A stretch of DNA of 64,000 nucleotides from Streptacidiphilus albus JL83 (lineage in GTDB: Bacteria; Actinomycetota; Actinomycetes; Streptomycetales; Streptomycetaceae): NCBI RefSeq assembly GCF_000744705.1, contig NZ_JQML01000001.1, positions 9,558,017-9,622,016 on the forward strand, given 5' to 3'. This document shows positions 8,127 to 16,501 of this stretch, one piece after another; position 1 is the first letter of the stretch; every line of letters begins with the position of its first letter. The position numbers and the translations under genes were made by a program. The notes beneath the pieces were generated by a model that was not told the DNA's origin, did not search any database, and saw only the letters and a list, made by a program, of their open reading frames with translations.

Positions 8127-8390
8127 ATGTCCTCTGTTCAGATGTCCCTCCATGCCGCCTTGACCGCCAAGTTCGAGGTCCCGGCGTCCGCGATCGTTCC
8201 CGACGCCACCCTGGAGAGCCTCGGTCTGGACTCGCTGTCGCTGGCCGAACTGGCGCTGGTCCTGCAGGAGGATCTCGGCCTCATGGTCGAGGAGTACGAA
8301 ACGACCGGCGGGACCACCGTGGGCGAGCTCACCCAGGTGCTCACCGCCAAGCGCGCGGCGTCGGCAGGGGCAGGGGCAGGGGCGGAGTGA
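8127..8390 (+). CDS. Acyl carrier protein
   Basis: An 87-residue ACP. The phosphopantetheine attachment site is Ser36 in LGLDSLSLAEL, followed by the acidic helix LVLQEDLGL. The C-terminal tail is an Ala/Gly run (SAGAGAGAE). A GAAAGGG ribosome site precedes the ATG. It sits between the first KAS III and the acyltransferase/ThiF fusion, so it most likely carries the acyl chain passed between them rather than serving primary fatty-acid synthesis; no other FAS genes are nearby. Confidence 0.9.
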   Translation: MSSVQMSLHAALTAKFEVPASAIVPDATLESLGLDSLSLAELALVLQEDLGLMVEEYETTGGTTVGELTQVLTAKRAASAGAGAGAE

Positions 8391-8507
8391 CCCGCACCCG
8401 CCGGGGCGGTGGCGGGCAGTTGTGAGGTGGGTGCGGACTGCGGTCTGCGCCTCAAGGTACGGGTACGGCCGGACGGTGCGTACCCGATGTCGAGGGAAGG
8501 AACAACC

Positions 8508-10358
8508 GTGCTGTCCGAATGCACGACACCTGATCGCGCGTGGCACATCTCCGCGGTCCATGTTGCACGGGACGCCCCCGCTGACGACGCGTTGGTCAGC
8601 GACGTGCGGCAGTTGAGGGCGCGAATCCTGTACGACCGTGGGCGCCGGCCCGACTTCCGCACCCCGGACGGCCTGTACGCGGATGATCAGAACCTGGACT
8701 TCGGCGCCTGGCACTTCTTCGCCGGACGCACACCGCACGGGCACCCCCTGGGCTATGTGCGGCTCTCGACGCCGGAGACGAGCGAGCTCTTCCAGAGCAG
8801 GGCGTTCCTGGGGTCCGAGCGCTTCGAGGAAGTGCTGCGCGCGCACGGCCTGGGCGCTGCTGAAACGTTTGAGCACAGTCGCCTCGTCGTCGAGCACCAT
8901 GCCCGGAAGCTGGGTCTGGGTGTCCACCTGAACGCGGTCGCCATCGCGGCCGCACAGCACCTGGGCGCCAAGGCGATGATCGGGACCTCGGGCACGGCGG
9001 ACGGCCAGGACCGGTTCCACGAGCGCTTCGGGTTTCGGCCGGTGGCGGGAACGCGGCGGTACGTGGAGCAGTACACGGAGGACGTCGTTGCCATGCTCTA
9101 CCGGCTGGTGGAACCGGCCGGGGAGTACCGCGACCTGGTCGAACGCCTGGAGGAGGACTTCCCTGCCTTCGTGACCACGGCTGAGCAGATGCGGACCGAT
9201 GCGGCGCGGGCGGGGCACGAGCGGGGCGAACGCGGGCGCAGTGCCCCGACCGGTACCGCGCGTCCGGACGGTCTCGACTGCTGGCAGCCGGTTCTGTTCG
9301 ACCTCGGATGCGAGCGGGACGGGGCGGACTTCGCGGCCCTGCTCGCATCGGGACAGGTCCGCGAGGTGCTGGACACGATCGAGGACCAGCTCAAGGAGCT
9401 GGTCACCAGCCGCGACCCCGGGCTGCGGCGCTCCGCCGAGGCCGTCGACCAGGCCGTCACGGAGCAGTTGGCGGGAGGCGGGCCGGGGGAGTACGGAACC
9501 TGGGTCTGGTACCCGTGGTCGGGCCGGGTCGTGCACCTGCTGCCGCGCGACGAGTTCCGGCTGGTGCGGACCGACCGCAACCGGGGCCGGATCGAGCGCC
9601 CGCAACAGCGGCAACTGTTCGAACGTCGGGTCGGCATCATCGGCCTGTCGGTCGGCAGCAGCGCCGCCCTGACCTTCGCCATGGAGGGGCTCGCCGGGGC
9701 GTTCAGACTGGCCGACTTCGACACCCTCAGCCTGTCCAACCTCAACCGGCTGCGCGCCGGCGTCCATCACCTGGGGCTGAACAAGTGCGTGATCGCCGCC
9801 CGGCAGATGGCGGAGATCGACCCCTGGCTGGACATCGAGATCTACCCCGGCGGCCTGACCGACGACCTGATGGAACGCTTCTTCACCGGTGGAGCGGGGC
9901 CCATTGACCTCCTCGTGGAGGAGTGTGACACCCCCTACGTGAAGCTCGCTGCCCGCGAGCATGCCCGTGCCCTGCGCATTCCCGTCGTCATGGACGCCAA
10001 CGACCGCGGCATGCTGGACATCGAACGATTCGACCTGGAACCGCAGCGGCCTCTCCTCCACGGGCTGCTCGGCCGGACCACGGCACAGGACCTCGCCGAC
10101 CTCACGCACCAGGAGACGGTGGACACCATTCTCGCGATGGTCGGCCGGGACACGATCAGTGCCGACATGGCCGCCGCCATCCCCAGAATCGGCACCACCC
10201 TGAGCAGTTGGCCCCAACTGGCCTCCGGGGTCGCCCTGGGCGGAGCCCTCACCGCGGAGGCGGCCCGCCGCATCCTGCTGGGAATGCCCCGTCCGTCAGG
10301 ACGGTTCTACGCCGATCTCGAAGCCCTCACCTCTGCCGACCGGAGCACGCTGACATGA
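8508..10358 (+). CDS. Fusion of GNAT/FeeM-like N-acyltransferase and ThiF/E1-like adenylation domain (Rv1355c/MoeY-like)
   Basis: A 616-residue two-domain protein. Residues about 12-200 look like the FeeM/autoinducer-synthase-type GNAT fold: VRQLRARILYDRG, GYVRLSTPE, the core EHSRLVVEHHARKLGLGVHL and the DRFHERFGFRPV strand-turn. Known FeeM enzymes join an acyl chain from ACP to an amino acid. Residues about 360-600 are a ubiquitin-E1/ThiF/MoeB-like domain with nucleotide loop IIGLSVGSS (377-385), DFDTLSLSNLNR (Asp403, Asn411, Arg414), Lys426 and Asp474 in EECDTPYVKL. The layout resembles mycobacterial Rv1355c/MoeY, but the nitroreductase part that I associate with that family is absent. The GTG at 8508 has a GGAAGGA site; an ATG at 8487 is possible. 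It overlaps the next KAS III gene by 4 bp (ATGA). Confidence 0.75.
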   Translation: MLSECTTPDRAWHISAVHVARDAPADDALVSDVRQLRARILYDRGRRPDFRTPDGLYADDQNLDFGAWHFFAGRTPHGHPLGYVRLSTPETSELFQSRAFLGSERFEEVLRAHGLGAAETFEHSRLVVEHHARKLGLGVHLNAVAIAAAQHLGAKAMIGTSGTADGQDRFHERFGFRPVAGTRRYVEQYTEDVVAMLYRLVEPAGEYRDLVERLEEDFPAFVTTAEQMRTDAARAGHERGERGRSAPTGTARPDGLDCWQPVLFDLGCERDGADFAALLASGQVREVLDTIEDQLKELVTSRDPGLRRSAEAVDQAVTEQLAGGGPGEYGTWVWYPWSGRVVHLLPRDEFRLVRTDRNRGRIERPQQRQLFERRVGIIGLSVGSSAALTFAMEGLAGAFRLADFDTLSLSNLNRLRAGVHHLGLNKCVIAARQMAEIDPWLDIEIYPGGLTDDLMERFFTGGAGPIDLLVEECDTPYVKLAAREHARALRIPVVMDANDRGMLDIERFDLEPQRPLLHGLLGRTTAQDLADLTHQETVDTILAMVGRDTISADMAAAIPRIGTTLSSWPQLASGVALGGALTAEAARRILLGMPRPSGRFYADLEALTSADRSTLT

Positions 10359-11392
10359 CCACGGTCGCCCACGAGCAGACCGCTGCCTCCCACACCGGAG
10401 ACGGCTTGGCCGTGCCCTTCGCGATCACCGGCACCGGCATCCACATCCCGTCCGCGGTGGTGACGAACGCGGACCTCACCCACACCACCCAGCGGAGCGG
10501 CGACTGGATCGCCGCGCGCACCGGCATCCACGAACGGCGCCGTCTGGCACCGGAGCTGGCCACCTCCGACATGTGCGCGGCCGCCGCTCGTCCCGCCTTG
10601 GCAGCGGCCCGGGTCGGCCCGTCCGACCTCGACGCCATCATCGTGGCCAGCTACACCCACGACCAGCCCATGCCCTCGACCTCACTGATCGTCAAAGACA
10701 CCCTGGGAGCGCGCCGGGCCATGGCCCTCGACGTGGCCCAGGCCGCCTGCGCCTCCGGCGTCCACGCCGTACTCCTGGCCGCCCACCTCCTGCAGAACCC
10801 CTGTATCGGCACCGTCCTCGTCATCGGTGCCGACTGCGCCTCCCGCGTCACCCGGCCCGGCGACCGCACCGCCGGAGTCTTCTTCGGCGACGCGGCGGCC
10901 GCCGCGGTCCTGAGCCGCAGCGGGACACCGGGAGCCGGACTGCTCTCCTACGACATCGGCTCGCAGCTCTCCTACGCCGTGCAGATCCCGGCCGGTGGCT
11001 CCCGACTGCCCACCAGTTCCGAAACGCTCGCCGCCGGAACCCACTACGTCAGCATGGACGGTCCGGCTGTCTGGGACACCGCCACCGCCCGCCTGCCCGA
11101 GAGCATCACCAACGCCACCCGCCAGGCCGGCCTCACGCCCCGGGACATCGACCACTTCTTCCTCCACCAGGCCAACATCAATATCCTGGACGCGGCCCGC
11201 GACGCGCTCGGCATCGCCGCGGACCGTGTCCCCATCACCCTCGACCGACTCGGGAACACCGGCGCCGCCGGCATCTTCACCGCCCTGCACCAGACCGCCT
11301 CCGCCGGCGGACTGCGCTCGGGAGACACTTACGTCATGTCCGCCATCGGTGCCGGATTCCACTGGGGCACCCTTTGCCTGCGCCAGGCCTGA
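10355..11392 (+). CDS. Beta-ketoacyl-ACP synthase III-like enzyme (second of two)
   Basis: A 345-residue FabH-like enzyme with Cys132 in QAACASG, His271 in FLHQAN and Asn301 in GNTGAAG, plus the C-terminal GAGFHWGT strand. The first 20 residues are an unstructured tail. It starts inside the stop of the acyltransferase/ThiF gene (ATGA overlap), so the two are translationally coupled and belong to one pathway. The complete, intact catalytic sets in both KAS III proteins argue that both are active. It is followed by a convergent tautomerase gene, which marks the end of the cassette. Confidence 0.88.
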   Translation: MTTVAHEQTAASHTGDGLAVPFAITGTGIHIPSAVVTNADLTHTTQRSGDWIAARTGIHERRRLAPELATSDMCAAAARPALAAARVGPSDLDAIIVASYTHDQPMPSTSLIVKDTLGARRAMALDVAQAACASGVHAVLLAAHLLQNPCIGTVLVIGADCASRVTRPGDRTAGVFFGDAAAAAVLSRSGTPGAGLLSYDIGSQLSYAVQIPAGGSRLPTSSETLAAGTHYVSMDGPAVWDTATARLPESITNATRQAGLTPRDIDHFFLHQANINILDAARDALGIAADRVPITLDRLGNTGAAGIFTALHQTASAGGLRSGDTYVMSAIGAGFHWGTLCLRQA

Positions 11393-11481
11393 CCCCCGGG
11401 CCAACACGGAGAACTGCGGCGTTGTTGCCGAGCGGCTCCCGCGGACGGTCGTCGACGCCGGGGCGGCGACGGTGGTGCGGG

Positions 11482-11709
11482 CTACGAGGTGGGTCGGTCG
11501 GCGGCGCGGGCGGCCATCTTGGCGAGGGTGACGGTTTCGTCGGCGCGGCCCCAACCGCCGTCGGTGACCTCGTCGATGAGGACCATGGTGTGCGGGCGGG
11601 CGCCGTCGCCGAAGTAGTCGGCGAGGAGGCTGGTGGTGCGGTGGATGATCTCCTCCTTCTGCTCGGCGGTCAGGGTGCCCTGGGGGATCTTGTAGTTCGC
11701 GAACGGCAC
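11482..11709 (-). CDS. 4-oxalocrotonate tautomerase-like small protein
   Basis: A 75-residue tautomerase-superfamily protein. After loss of the initiator residue it would expose the catalytic Pro2 (MPFANYKIPQG), followed by the helix TAEQKEEIIHRTTSLLADYFG and the strand TMVLIDEV, as in 4-OT-like enzymes. Such enzymes interconvert keto and enol forms of small carboxylates. The start is a GTG (11707-11709) with a GAGGA site upstream. Last gene of a minus-strand run with the two SDR genes (51 bp and 65 bp gaps), probably an operon under the divergent LysR at 13632. Confidence 0.8.
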   Translation of the reverse strand: MPFANYKIPQGTLTAEQKEEIIHRTTSLLADYFGDGARPHTMVLIDEVTDGGWGRADETVTLAKMAARAADRPTS

Positions 11710-11760
11710 GGTGGTGTTCCTCTGCTGTCTGGTGGCGTGGTGTGCTGCGGGTGGGCGGGG

Positions 11761-12705
11761 TCAGTGGGAGCCGGTGCGGGTGAGCAGGTCCTCCAGGTCG
11801 ATGCGGCGGTAGAAGTCGGCGCGGATGCGGTCGGCGACCGCGGACACGACGTCGCTGCCGTCCCCGCTGGGGTCGATGTGGACGCGGAAGGGACGCTGGC
11901 CGCGGGGGAGGTCGACCACGTGGGCGATGGCCCGGGCGACCTCGTTCGCGTCGGCGTCCGGCGGGACCAGGGCCGAGAGGCGGCTGTCGAGGTCGTGCAT
12001 CAGGTCGCCGTAGCGGGTGCCGTAGGCGGCGGCGCGCACGGTGTCGGCCGGGGTGCCGGCGTTGGCGAAGTGGTTGGTGCCGGAGGTGTAGGCGCCGGGG
12101 ACGATGATCGTGGTGTCGATGCCGAAGCGGATCAGTTCGGCCGCGTAGCTGACGGCGATGGCGTCCATGGCCGCCTTGGCGCCGAAGTAGGGGGCCAGGA
12201 AGGGCGGGCAGCCGCCGCGGGTGCTGGAGGAGCCGACCCAGACGACCAGGCCGCTGCCCTGGGTGCGCAGGTAGGGCAGGGCTGCGCGGTTGACGCGCTG
12301 GGTGCCCAGGACGTTGACGTCGTAGACGCTCGCGTACTGCTCGGGGGTGAAGGCCTCGGCCGGCCCCTGGACCATGTGGCCGGCGTTGTGGACGACGACG
12401 TCCAGATGCCCCTGTTCGTCGACGATCCGGTCGATGGCGGCGTCGACGGAGGGCTGTGAGGTGACGTCCAGTTCGACGGGGCGCAGGTCCACGCCGTGCA
12501 GCGGGGCTTTGTGCTGGATCTCGGCGACGGCGGGGGCGTTGCGGCCGGTGGTGTCGCGCATCCCGGCGTAGACGGTGTGTCCGGCGCGGGCCAGGGCGCG
12601 GACGGTCAGTGCACCGAAGCCGCTGGAGGCCCCGGTGACCACGACGGTCTGACGGGCGCTCTGCTCCGGGGTGTCGTGCGGGACGGGGCTGGTGGTGTCG
12701 GGCAT
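11761..12705 (-). CDS. SDR family oxidoreductase
   Basis: A 314-residue extended-C-terminus short-chain dehydrogenase: TGASSGFG (24-31), HNAG (106-109), Ser160/161, Tyr173 and Lys177 (YFGAK). The first 18 residues are a disordered tail. The GMRD motif after strand 2 hints at NADP preference. The substrate is unknown. It lies between a second SDR gene upstream and the tautomerase gene downstream, all on the minus strand, suggesting stepwise redox and isomerisation of one small molecule. Confidence 0.85.
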   Translation of the reverse strand: MPDTTSPVPHDTPEQSARQTVVVTGASSGFGALTVRALARAGHTVYAGMRDTTGRNAPAVAEIQHKAPLHGVDLRPVELDVTSQPSVDAAIDRIVDEQGHLDVVVHNAGHMVQGPAEAFTPEQYASVYDVNVLGTQRVNRAALPYLRTQGSGLVVWVGSSSTRGGCPPFLAPYFGAKAAMDAIAVSYAAELIRFGIDTTIIVPGAYTSGTNHFANAGTPADTVRAAAYGTRYGDLMHDLDSRLSALVPPDADANEVARAIAHVVDLPRGQRPFRVHIDPSGDGSDVVSAVADRIRADFYRRIDLEDLLTRTGSH

Positions 12706-12770
12706 GGGTGTCCTCTGCTGGGGGCGGGAACCCGGGGGCGGGAATCCGGGGCGGTGGCTGGGGCGGGGTC

Positions 12771-13517
12771 TCAGGCCAGGCCGCCGTTGACGCGGATGTT
12801 CTGGCCGTTGACCCAGTGGCCGGCGGCGCTGGTGAGGAAGGCGACCAGTTCGGCGATGTCACCCGGGGTGCCCAGGCGCTGCAGCGGGACGGCGTCGGCC
12901 AGGCGGGCGATCTGCTGCTCGTCCTTGCCCTCGAAGAACAGGTCGGTCGCGGTCGGGCCGGGCGCGACCGCGTTGACGGTCACGTCGCGTCCGCGCAGTT
13001 CCCGGGCCAGGATCAGGGTCATGGCCTCCACCGCGCCCTTGCTGGCGGCGTAGGCGGAGTACTCGGGGAAGGAGGTGCCGAGCACCGAGGTGGAGAAGTT
13101 GACGATCGATCCGCCGGGCCGCAGCCGGCGCGCGGCCTGCTGGTTGGTGACGAAGGTGCCGCGAATGTTGGTGCGGTGCACCGCGTCCAGCACGTCCAGG
13201 TCCAGCTCCGCCAGCGGCGCCAGCACCATCCGGCCGGCGGCGTGCACCAGGATGTCGACACCGCCGAAGACCTGCTCGGCCTGCCCGAACACCTCCGCCA
13301 TCGCCTTCTCGTCCGCCACGTCGGCGCGCACCGCGATCGCCCGCCCACCCCGCTCGGTCACCTCGGCGACCGCGGCCGTGGCCGCCACGTCGTTGGAGGC
13401 GTAGGCGATGACGACCGCCACGCCCTCGTCGGCGAGCCGGAGGGCGGTCCGCTGTCCGATCCCGCGCGACCCTCCGGTGACCACTGCCACCCGGCCGGTG
13501 CTGTTCTGCTCTGCCAT
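12771..13517 (-). CDS. SDR family oxidoreductase (FabG-like)
   Basis: A 248-residue classical SDR: TGGSRGIG (14-21), HAAG (92-95), Ser142-144, Tyr156 and Lys160 (YAASK), and a C-terminal NGQNIRVNGG typical of FabG-like reductases with glucose/3-oxoacyl reductase ancestry. First gene of the three-gene minus-strand operon. Its start lies 114 bp from the divergent LysR gene and its palindromic site, so LysR control is likely. The exact substrate cannot be inferred. Confidence 0.87.
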   Translation of the reverse strand: MAEQNSTGRVAVVTGGSRGIGQRTALRLADEGVAVVIAYASNDVAATAAVAEVTERGGRAIAVRADVADEKAMAEVFGQAEQVFGGVDILVHAAGRMVLAPLAELDLDVLDAVHRTNIRGTFVTNQQAARRLRPGGSIVNFSTSVLGTSFPEYSAYAASKGAVEAMTLILARELRGRDVTVNAVAPGPTATDLFFEGKDEQQIARLADAVPLQRLGTPGDIAELVAFLTSAAGHWVNGQNIRVNGGLA

Positions 13518-13631
13518 GGGTTCGGCTCCTGTCTGTGCGGGTGCTCCGGTGGCAGCGGGTCCTCCCTGCTGCCGTTACCCAGCCTCGGCCACGCAGGGCT
13601 ATGCGTCCAATGAATCATTCGGATATAGGGT

Positions 13632-13646
13632 ATGCGTGTGACGCAT
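13632..13646. promoter_or_regulatory. LysR box (T-N11-A palindrome) over the LysR start codon
   Basis: ATGCGT-GTG-ACGCAT is a perfect 6-bp-arm inverted repeat containing T-N11-A (T13633, A13645), the LTTR consensus. TATGCGT also occurs 30 bp upstream (13601-13607), and ATGAATCAT lies at 13611-13619, giving a plausible multi-site LTTR operator in the 114-bp divergent region. Confidence 0.6.
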
Positions 13647-14540
13647 CTCGATCGGGTGGACCTGAATCTCCTCATGCCGCTGGCCGCACTGCTGGAGGAG
13701 CGGCACGTCTCGCGCGCCGCTCAGCGGGTCAACCTCTCCCAGCCCGCAGTGAGCCGAGCACTGCAGCGCCTGCGCGAGACGCTGGGCGACGAACTCCTCG
13801 TCCGGGGCGCGGCCGGCTACGAACTGACCCCGCGCGCCGAACGCATCCAGCGTCAACTGGTCGCGGTCCTGCCCCGGCTGGAGATCCTGTTCGCCGGCGA
13901 GACGTTCGACCCCGCATCCGCGGCCGAGTCGTTCCGCCTCGCCGGCACGGACTACCCCGCGATGGTGTTCGGCCCCGCCCTGTTCCAACGCGTCTTCCAG
14001 CAGTCGCCGCACTCCACCGTCGCCTTCCGGGCCTGGCACGACGGCGTCTTCGAGGACCTCACCCGAGGGCTGACCGACATCGTCTTCTACGGCGTGGCGG
14101 CACCACCCGTCCTGCGCTCCGAGAAACTGTTCAAGGAGACCTTCGTCTGCGTCATGTCCGCAGACCACCCCCTCAGCGCCCAGGCACAGCTGCAACTGGA
14201 CGACTACCTGCGCTGCTCGCACGTCATGGTCGACATCGTCGAAGGCGACCAGACCGTGATCGACCGCCACCTGCACGCCCTCGGCACCCCGCGCACGGCG
14301 AGCCTCAGGGTGCCGTACCACGCCGCCGCCCCCCTGGCCGTACCCGGAACATCGCTGGTCGCGACCCTGCCCCGGCGCATGGCCGCGCAGCACGCCGACA
14401 ACCCCGCCCTGCGCCTGGTGCCCGCGCCGACCGAGATCCTGGAGATGACCTACTACATGTCCTGGCACCCCCGACTCGACGACGACCCGGCCCAGCGCTG
14501 GCTCCGTGAGACCGTACGGTCCGTCACCGCCGACATCTGA
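13632..14540 (+). CDS. LysR-family transcriptional regulator
   Basis: A 302-residue LTTR of the NodD/LeuO-like branch: N-terminal HTH with LDRVDLNLLMPLAALLEERH and the recognition helix SQPAVSRALQRLRETLGDELLVR, then the effector domain. Divergent from the SDR-SDR-tautomerase operon, its probable target. The start is uncertain: the ATG at 13632 has no properly spaced ribosome site, whereas a GTG at 13638 lies seven bases after AGGG and would give the family-typical N-terminus. The stop is the same. Both starts lie within the palindrome at 13632-13646, so binding there would block its own expression. Confidence 0.88.
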   Translation: MRVTHLDRVDLNLLMPLAALLEERHVSRAAQRVNLSQPAVSRALQRLRETLGDELLVRGAAGYELTPRAERIQRQLVAVLPRLEILFAGETFDPASAAESFRLAGTDYPAMVFGPALFQRVFQQSPHSTVAFRAWHDGVFEDLTRGLTDIVFYGVAAPPVLRSEKLFKETFVCVMSADHPLSAQAQLQLDDYLRCSHVMVDIVEGDQTVIDRHLHALGTPRTASLRVPYHAAAPLAVPGTSLVATLPRRMAAQHADNPALRLVPAPTEILEMTYYMSWHPRLDDDPAQRWLRETVRSVTADI

Positions 14541-14567
14541 GGGTCTGTAGGGTGCGCGGTCGCGCTC

Positions 14568-14765
14568 TCAGGCGTCGAGCACCAGCCGCAGCAGCGCGCG
14601 CAGCGACTCGCGTTGCTGCGGGGTGAGCCGCTCCGGCGGGGCTGCGGCGAAGGGCATCCGGGCGCGGAGGTCGGCGGCGTACGCGCGTTCACCGCCGTCA
14701 AGCTCGCGGACGGCGACGAGCTCCAGCGTCCGCGACTGCTCCTCCGCGTCGCCGATGGCACAGCC
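14568..14765 (-). pseudogene. C-terminal remnant resembling a MarR-type regulator
   Basis: This frame has a coherent stretch without a usable start: an acidic/basic helix (RAYAADLRARMPF) followed by ERLTPQQRESLRALLRLVLDA, which looks like the last helix of MarR-family regulators. Upstream the frame degenerates into low-complexity Pro/Gly sequence with no HTH. I read it as a decayed 3' end; a short real gene cannot be excluded. It sits between the LysR stop and the alcohol dehydrogenase, whose original regulator it may have been. Confidence 0.3.
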
Positions 14766-14810
14766 TGGGGAAGGAGGGGGCGGGGGCGCCGGCCCCTCTC
14801 CAGGACAAGC

Positions 14811-14848
14811 CGACGGCCCCGCCGCACGGGGGAGCGGTAGGGCCGTCG
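14811..14848. terminator. Hairpin downstream of the alcohol dehydrogenase
   Basis: CGACGGCCC (14811-14819) pairs with GGGCCGTCG (14840-14848) across a 20-nt loop. Lying about 170 bp beyond the alcohol dehydrogenase stop on the minus strand, it may end that transcript. The rest of 14541-15021 has only the remnant described above. Confidence 0.35.
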
Positions 14849-15021
14849 TGGGTCCAGGATGCACCGTCTGACCGGTGTCTGGCTGGAGATCGGGCAGACT
14901 GCAGCCAGGGCCACGCGCAAGACCGGCCGGAGCCGAGCAGCGGACAGTGGCTTCGGTCACGACGATCCGCAGCAGCAGGTGCCCGTCGGCGGGTGCGGCG
15001 GTGGGGGCGGGCGGCGGCGGA

Positions 15022-16083
15022 TCAGCGACCGGTGGTGACGACCATGCGGAAGCGGGCCTTGCCGCTGGACATCTTTGCCACGGCGGCGGCGGTCTGCTCC
15101 AGCGGGACTTCCTCGATCCAGGCCCGCACGCCGGTCTGGGCGGCGAAGCGCAGGGTGTCCTGGGTGTCCAGGGCGGCGCCGGAGGAGTGGCCGTAGACCT
15201 TGCGGTCCCCGGCCAGCAGTTGCAGCGGGCTGACGGCGACCGGCTCCAGAGAGACGCCGACGATGATGAGTTCGCCGCGGCGGCCCAGGCCGTCGACGGT
15301 GGCGGACATCGCGTCGGCGTCGGTGACGGTGGCCAGGACCACCTTGGCGCCGCCGAGCGCCTGGAGGGCTTCGGCGACGTTCCCGGCGGTGCTGTCGATG
15401 TAGTGGTCCGCGCCGAGCTTGTGCGCCAGGGGTTCCTTCTCCGCGCCGCGGGCGATGGCGACCGTACGGAAGCCCATGGCGTGGGCGAACTGGACGCCCA
15501 GGTGGCCGAGGCCGCCCACGCCGAGGATCGCGACGGTGTCGCCCGCGCGGGCGGCGGAATGGCGCAGGGCGTTGAAGACGGTGACGCCGGCGCAGGCCAG
15601 CGGCGCGGCCTCGGCATCGGTCAGTTCGTCGGGCACGGCCGCGAGTGCGTCGGCGGGCACGATGACGGAGTCGGCGTAGCCGCCCGGGTAGGCGGCGCCG
15701 GGGATCTGCAACTGGGCGCAGTGGATGGCGTCGCCGTCGCGGCAGGCCTCGCAGTGTCCGCAGCTGCCGCCGAACCAGCCCACCGCGACCCGGTCGCCGA
15801 CCTGCCAGCCCTCGACGCCGTCGCCGAGGGCGTCGATGCGGCCGGCGATCTCGTGACCGGGGGTGACCGGGAAAGTGGTGCCGGGCAGCAGGCCGGCGCC
15901 GATCAGCAGGTCGGAGTGGCAGACGCCGCACGCCACGACGGCGATGCGGACCGCGCCGGGGCCGGGCTCGCGCAGCGGCACTTCGACCAGTTCGAGCGCC
16001 GCGTCGGGGGCGGCGAGCTGAACGGCGCGCACGGTGTTGGCGGAGGTGGGGACGGCAGGGGAGGCGGGGGTGGAGGCAGCCAT
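15022..16083 (-). CDS. Zinc-dependent alcohol dehydrogenase (MDR family)
   Basis: A 353-residue medium-chain zinc alcohol dehydrogenase of the AdhP/CAD-like group. Catalytic zinc motif GVCHSD with GHEIAGRIDALGDGV, structural-zinc Cys cluster CGHCEACRDGDAIHC, and Rossmann loop ILGVGGLGHLGVQFAHAMG followed by IARG. It should interconvert alcohols and aldehydes with NAD(P)H. The ATG at 16081-16083 has an AAAGGAA ribosome site; the N-terminal 18 residues are Ala/Pro-rich. No obvious operon partner: a regulator remnant lies downstream and the leader-peptide/oxygenase unit is divergent. Confidence 0.87.
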   Translation of the reverse strand: MAASTPASPAVPTSANTVRAVQLAAPDAALELVEVPLREPGPGAVRIAVVACGVCHSDLLIGAGLLPGTTFPVTPGHEIAGRIDALGDGVEGWQVGDRVAVGWFGGSCGHCEACRDGDAIHCAQLQIPGAAYPGGYADSVIVPADALAAVPDELTDAEAAPLACAGVTVFNALRHSAARAGDTVAILGVGGLGHLGVQFAHAMGFRTVAIARGAEKEPLAHKLGADHYIDSTAGNVAEALQALGGAKVVLATVTDADAMSATVDGLGRRGELIIVGVSLEPVAVSPLQLLAGDRKVYGHSSGAALDTQDTLRFAAQTGVRAWIEEVPLEQTAAAVAKMSSGKARFRMVVTTGR

Positions 16084-16501
16084 GGAGGGTTCCTTTGCCA
16101 GGGGCTCTGCGCGGGGTGGGGCCCGCACCTGCCGGCCCCACCGCTTCGATACGTCCACCATCGGTCGGCCACGTACTGCCGGTCCGATGACGAGTGGTCC
16201 GTGACCAGTCCACCGTGACCGGAGCCCCGCCGCACGCTGGATGCAGCCGCCCGGTGCCGCGGGGCACTGCCGTGTGCGGCGCGGCGCTGCCGGCCAGGGC
16301 GTCCCGGTCGGCTGCGGTCATCAGGCCGTCGGCCTGCAACTGGGCTGCCATCGGGAAGGTGTCGACCGGTGGGAGCAGGGGAGGGAAGGCGCGGTGTGGG
16401 GTGCATGCAGGCTGCGGAAGCCAGGCCGGGGGTGGCTCAGTCCCTACGATCTGTTCTCCTGGTCATTCCTTCGAGCACCAGTCGCGAGGTAGCCTTTCCA
16501 T

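Noticed and set aside
7032-10217. 1061-codon minus-strand frame across the KAS III cassette
   Set aside because: It is antisense to three genes with clear active-site motifs and encodes low-complexity sequence.
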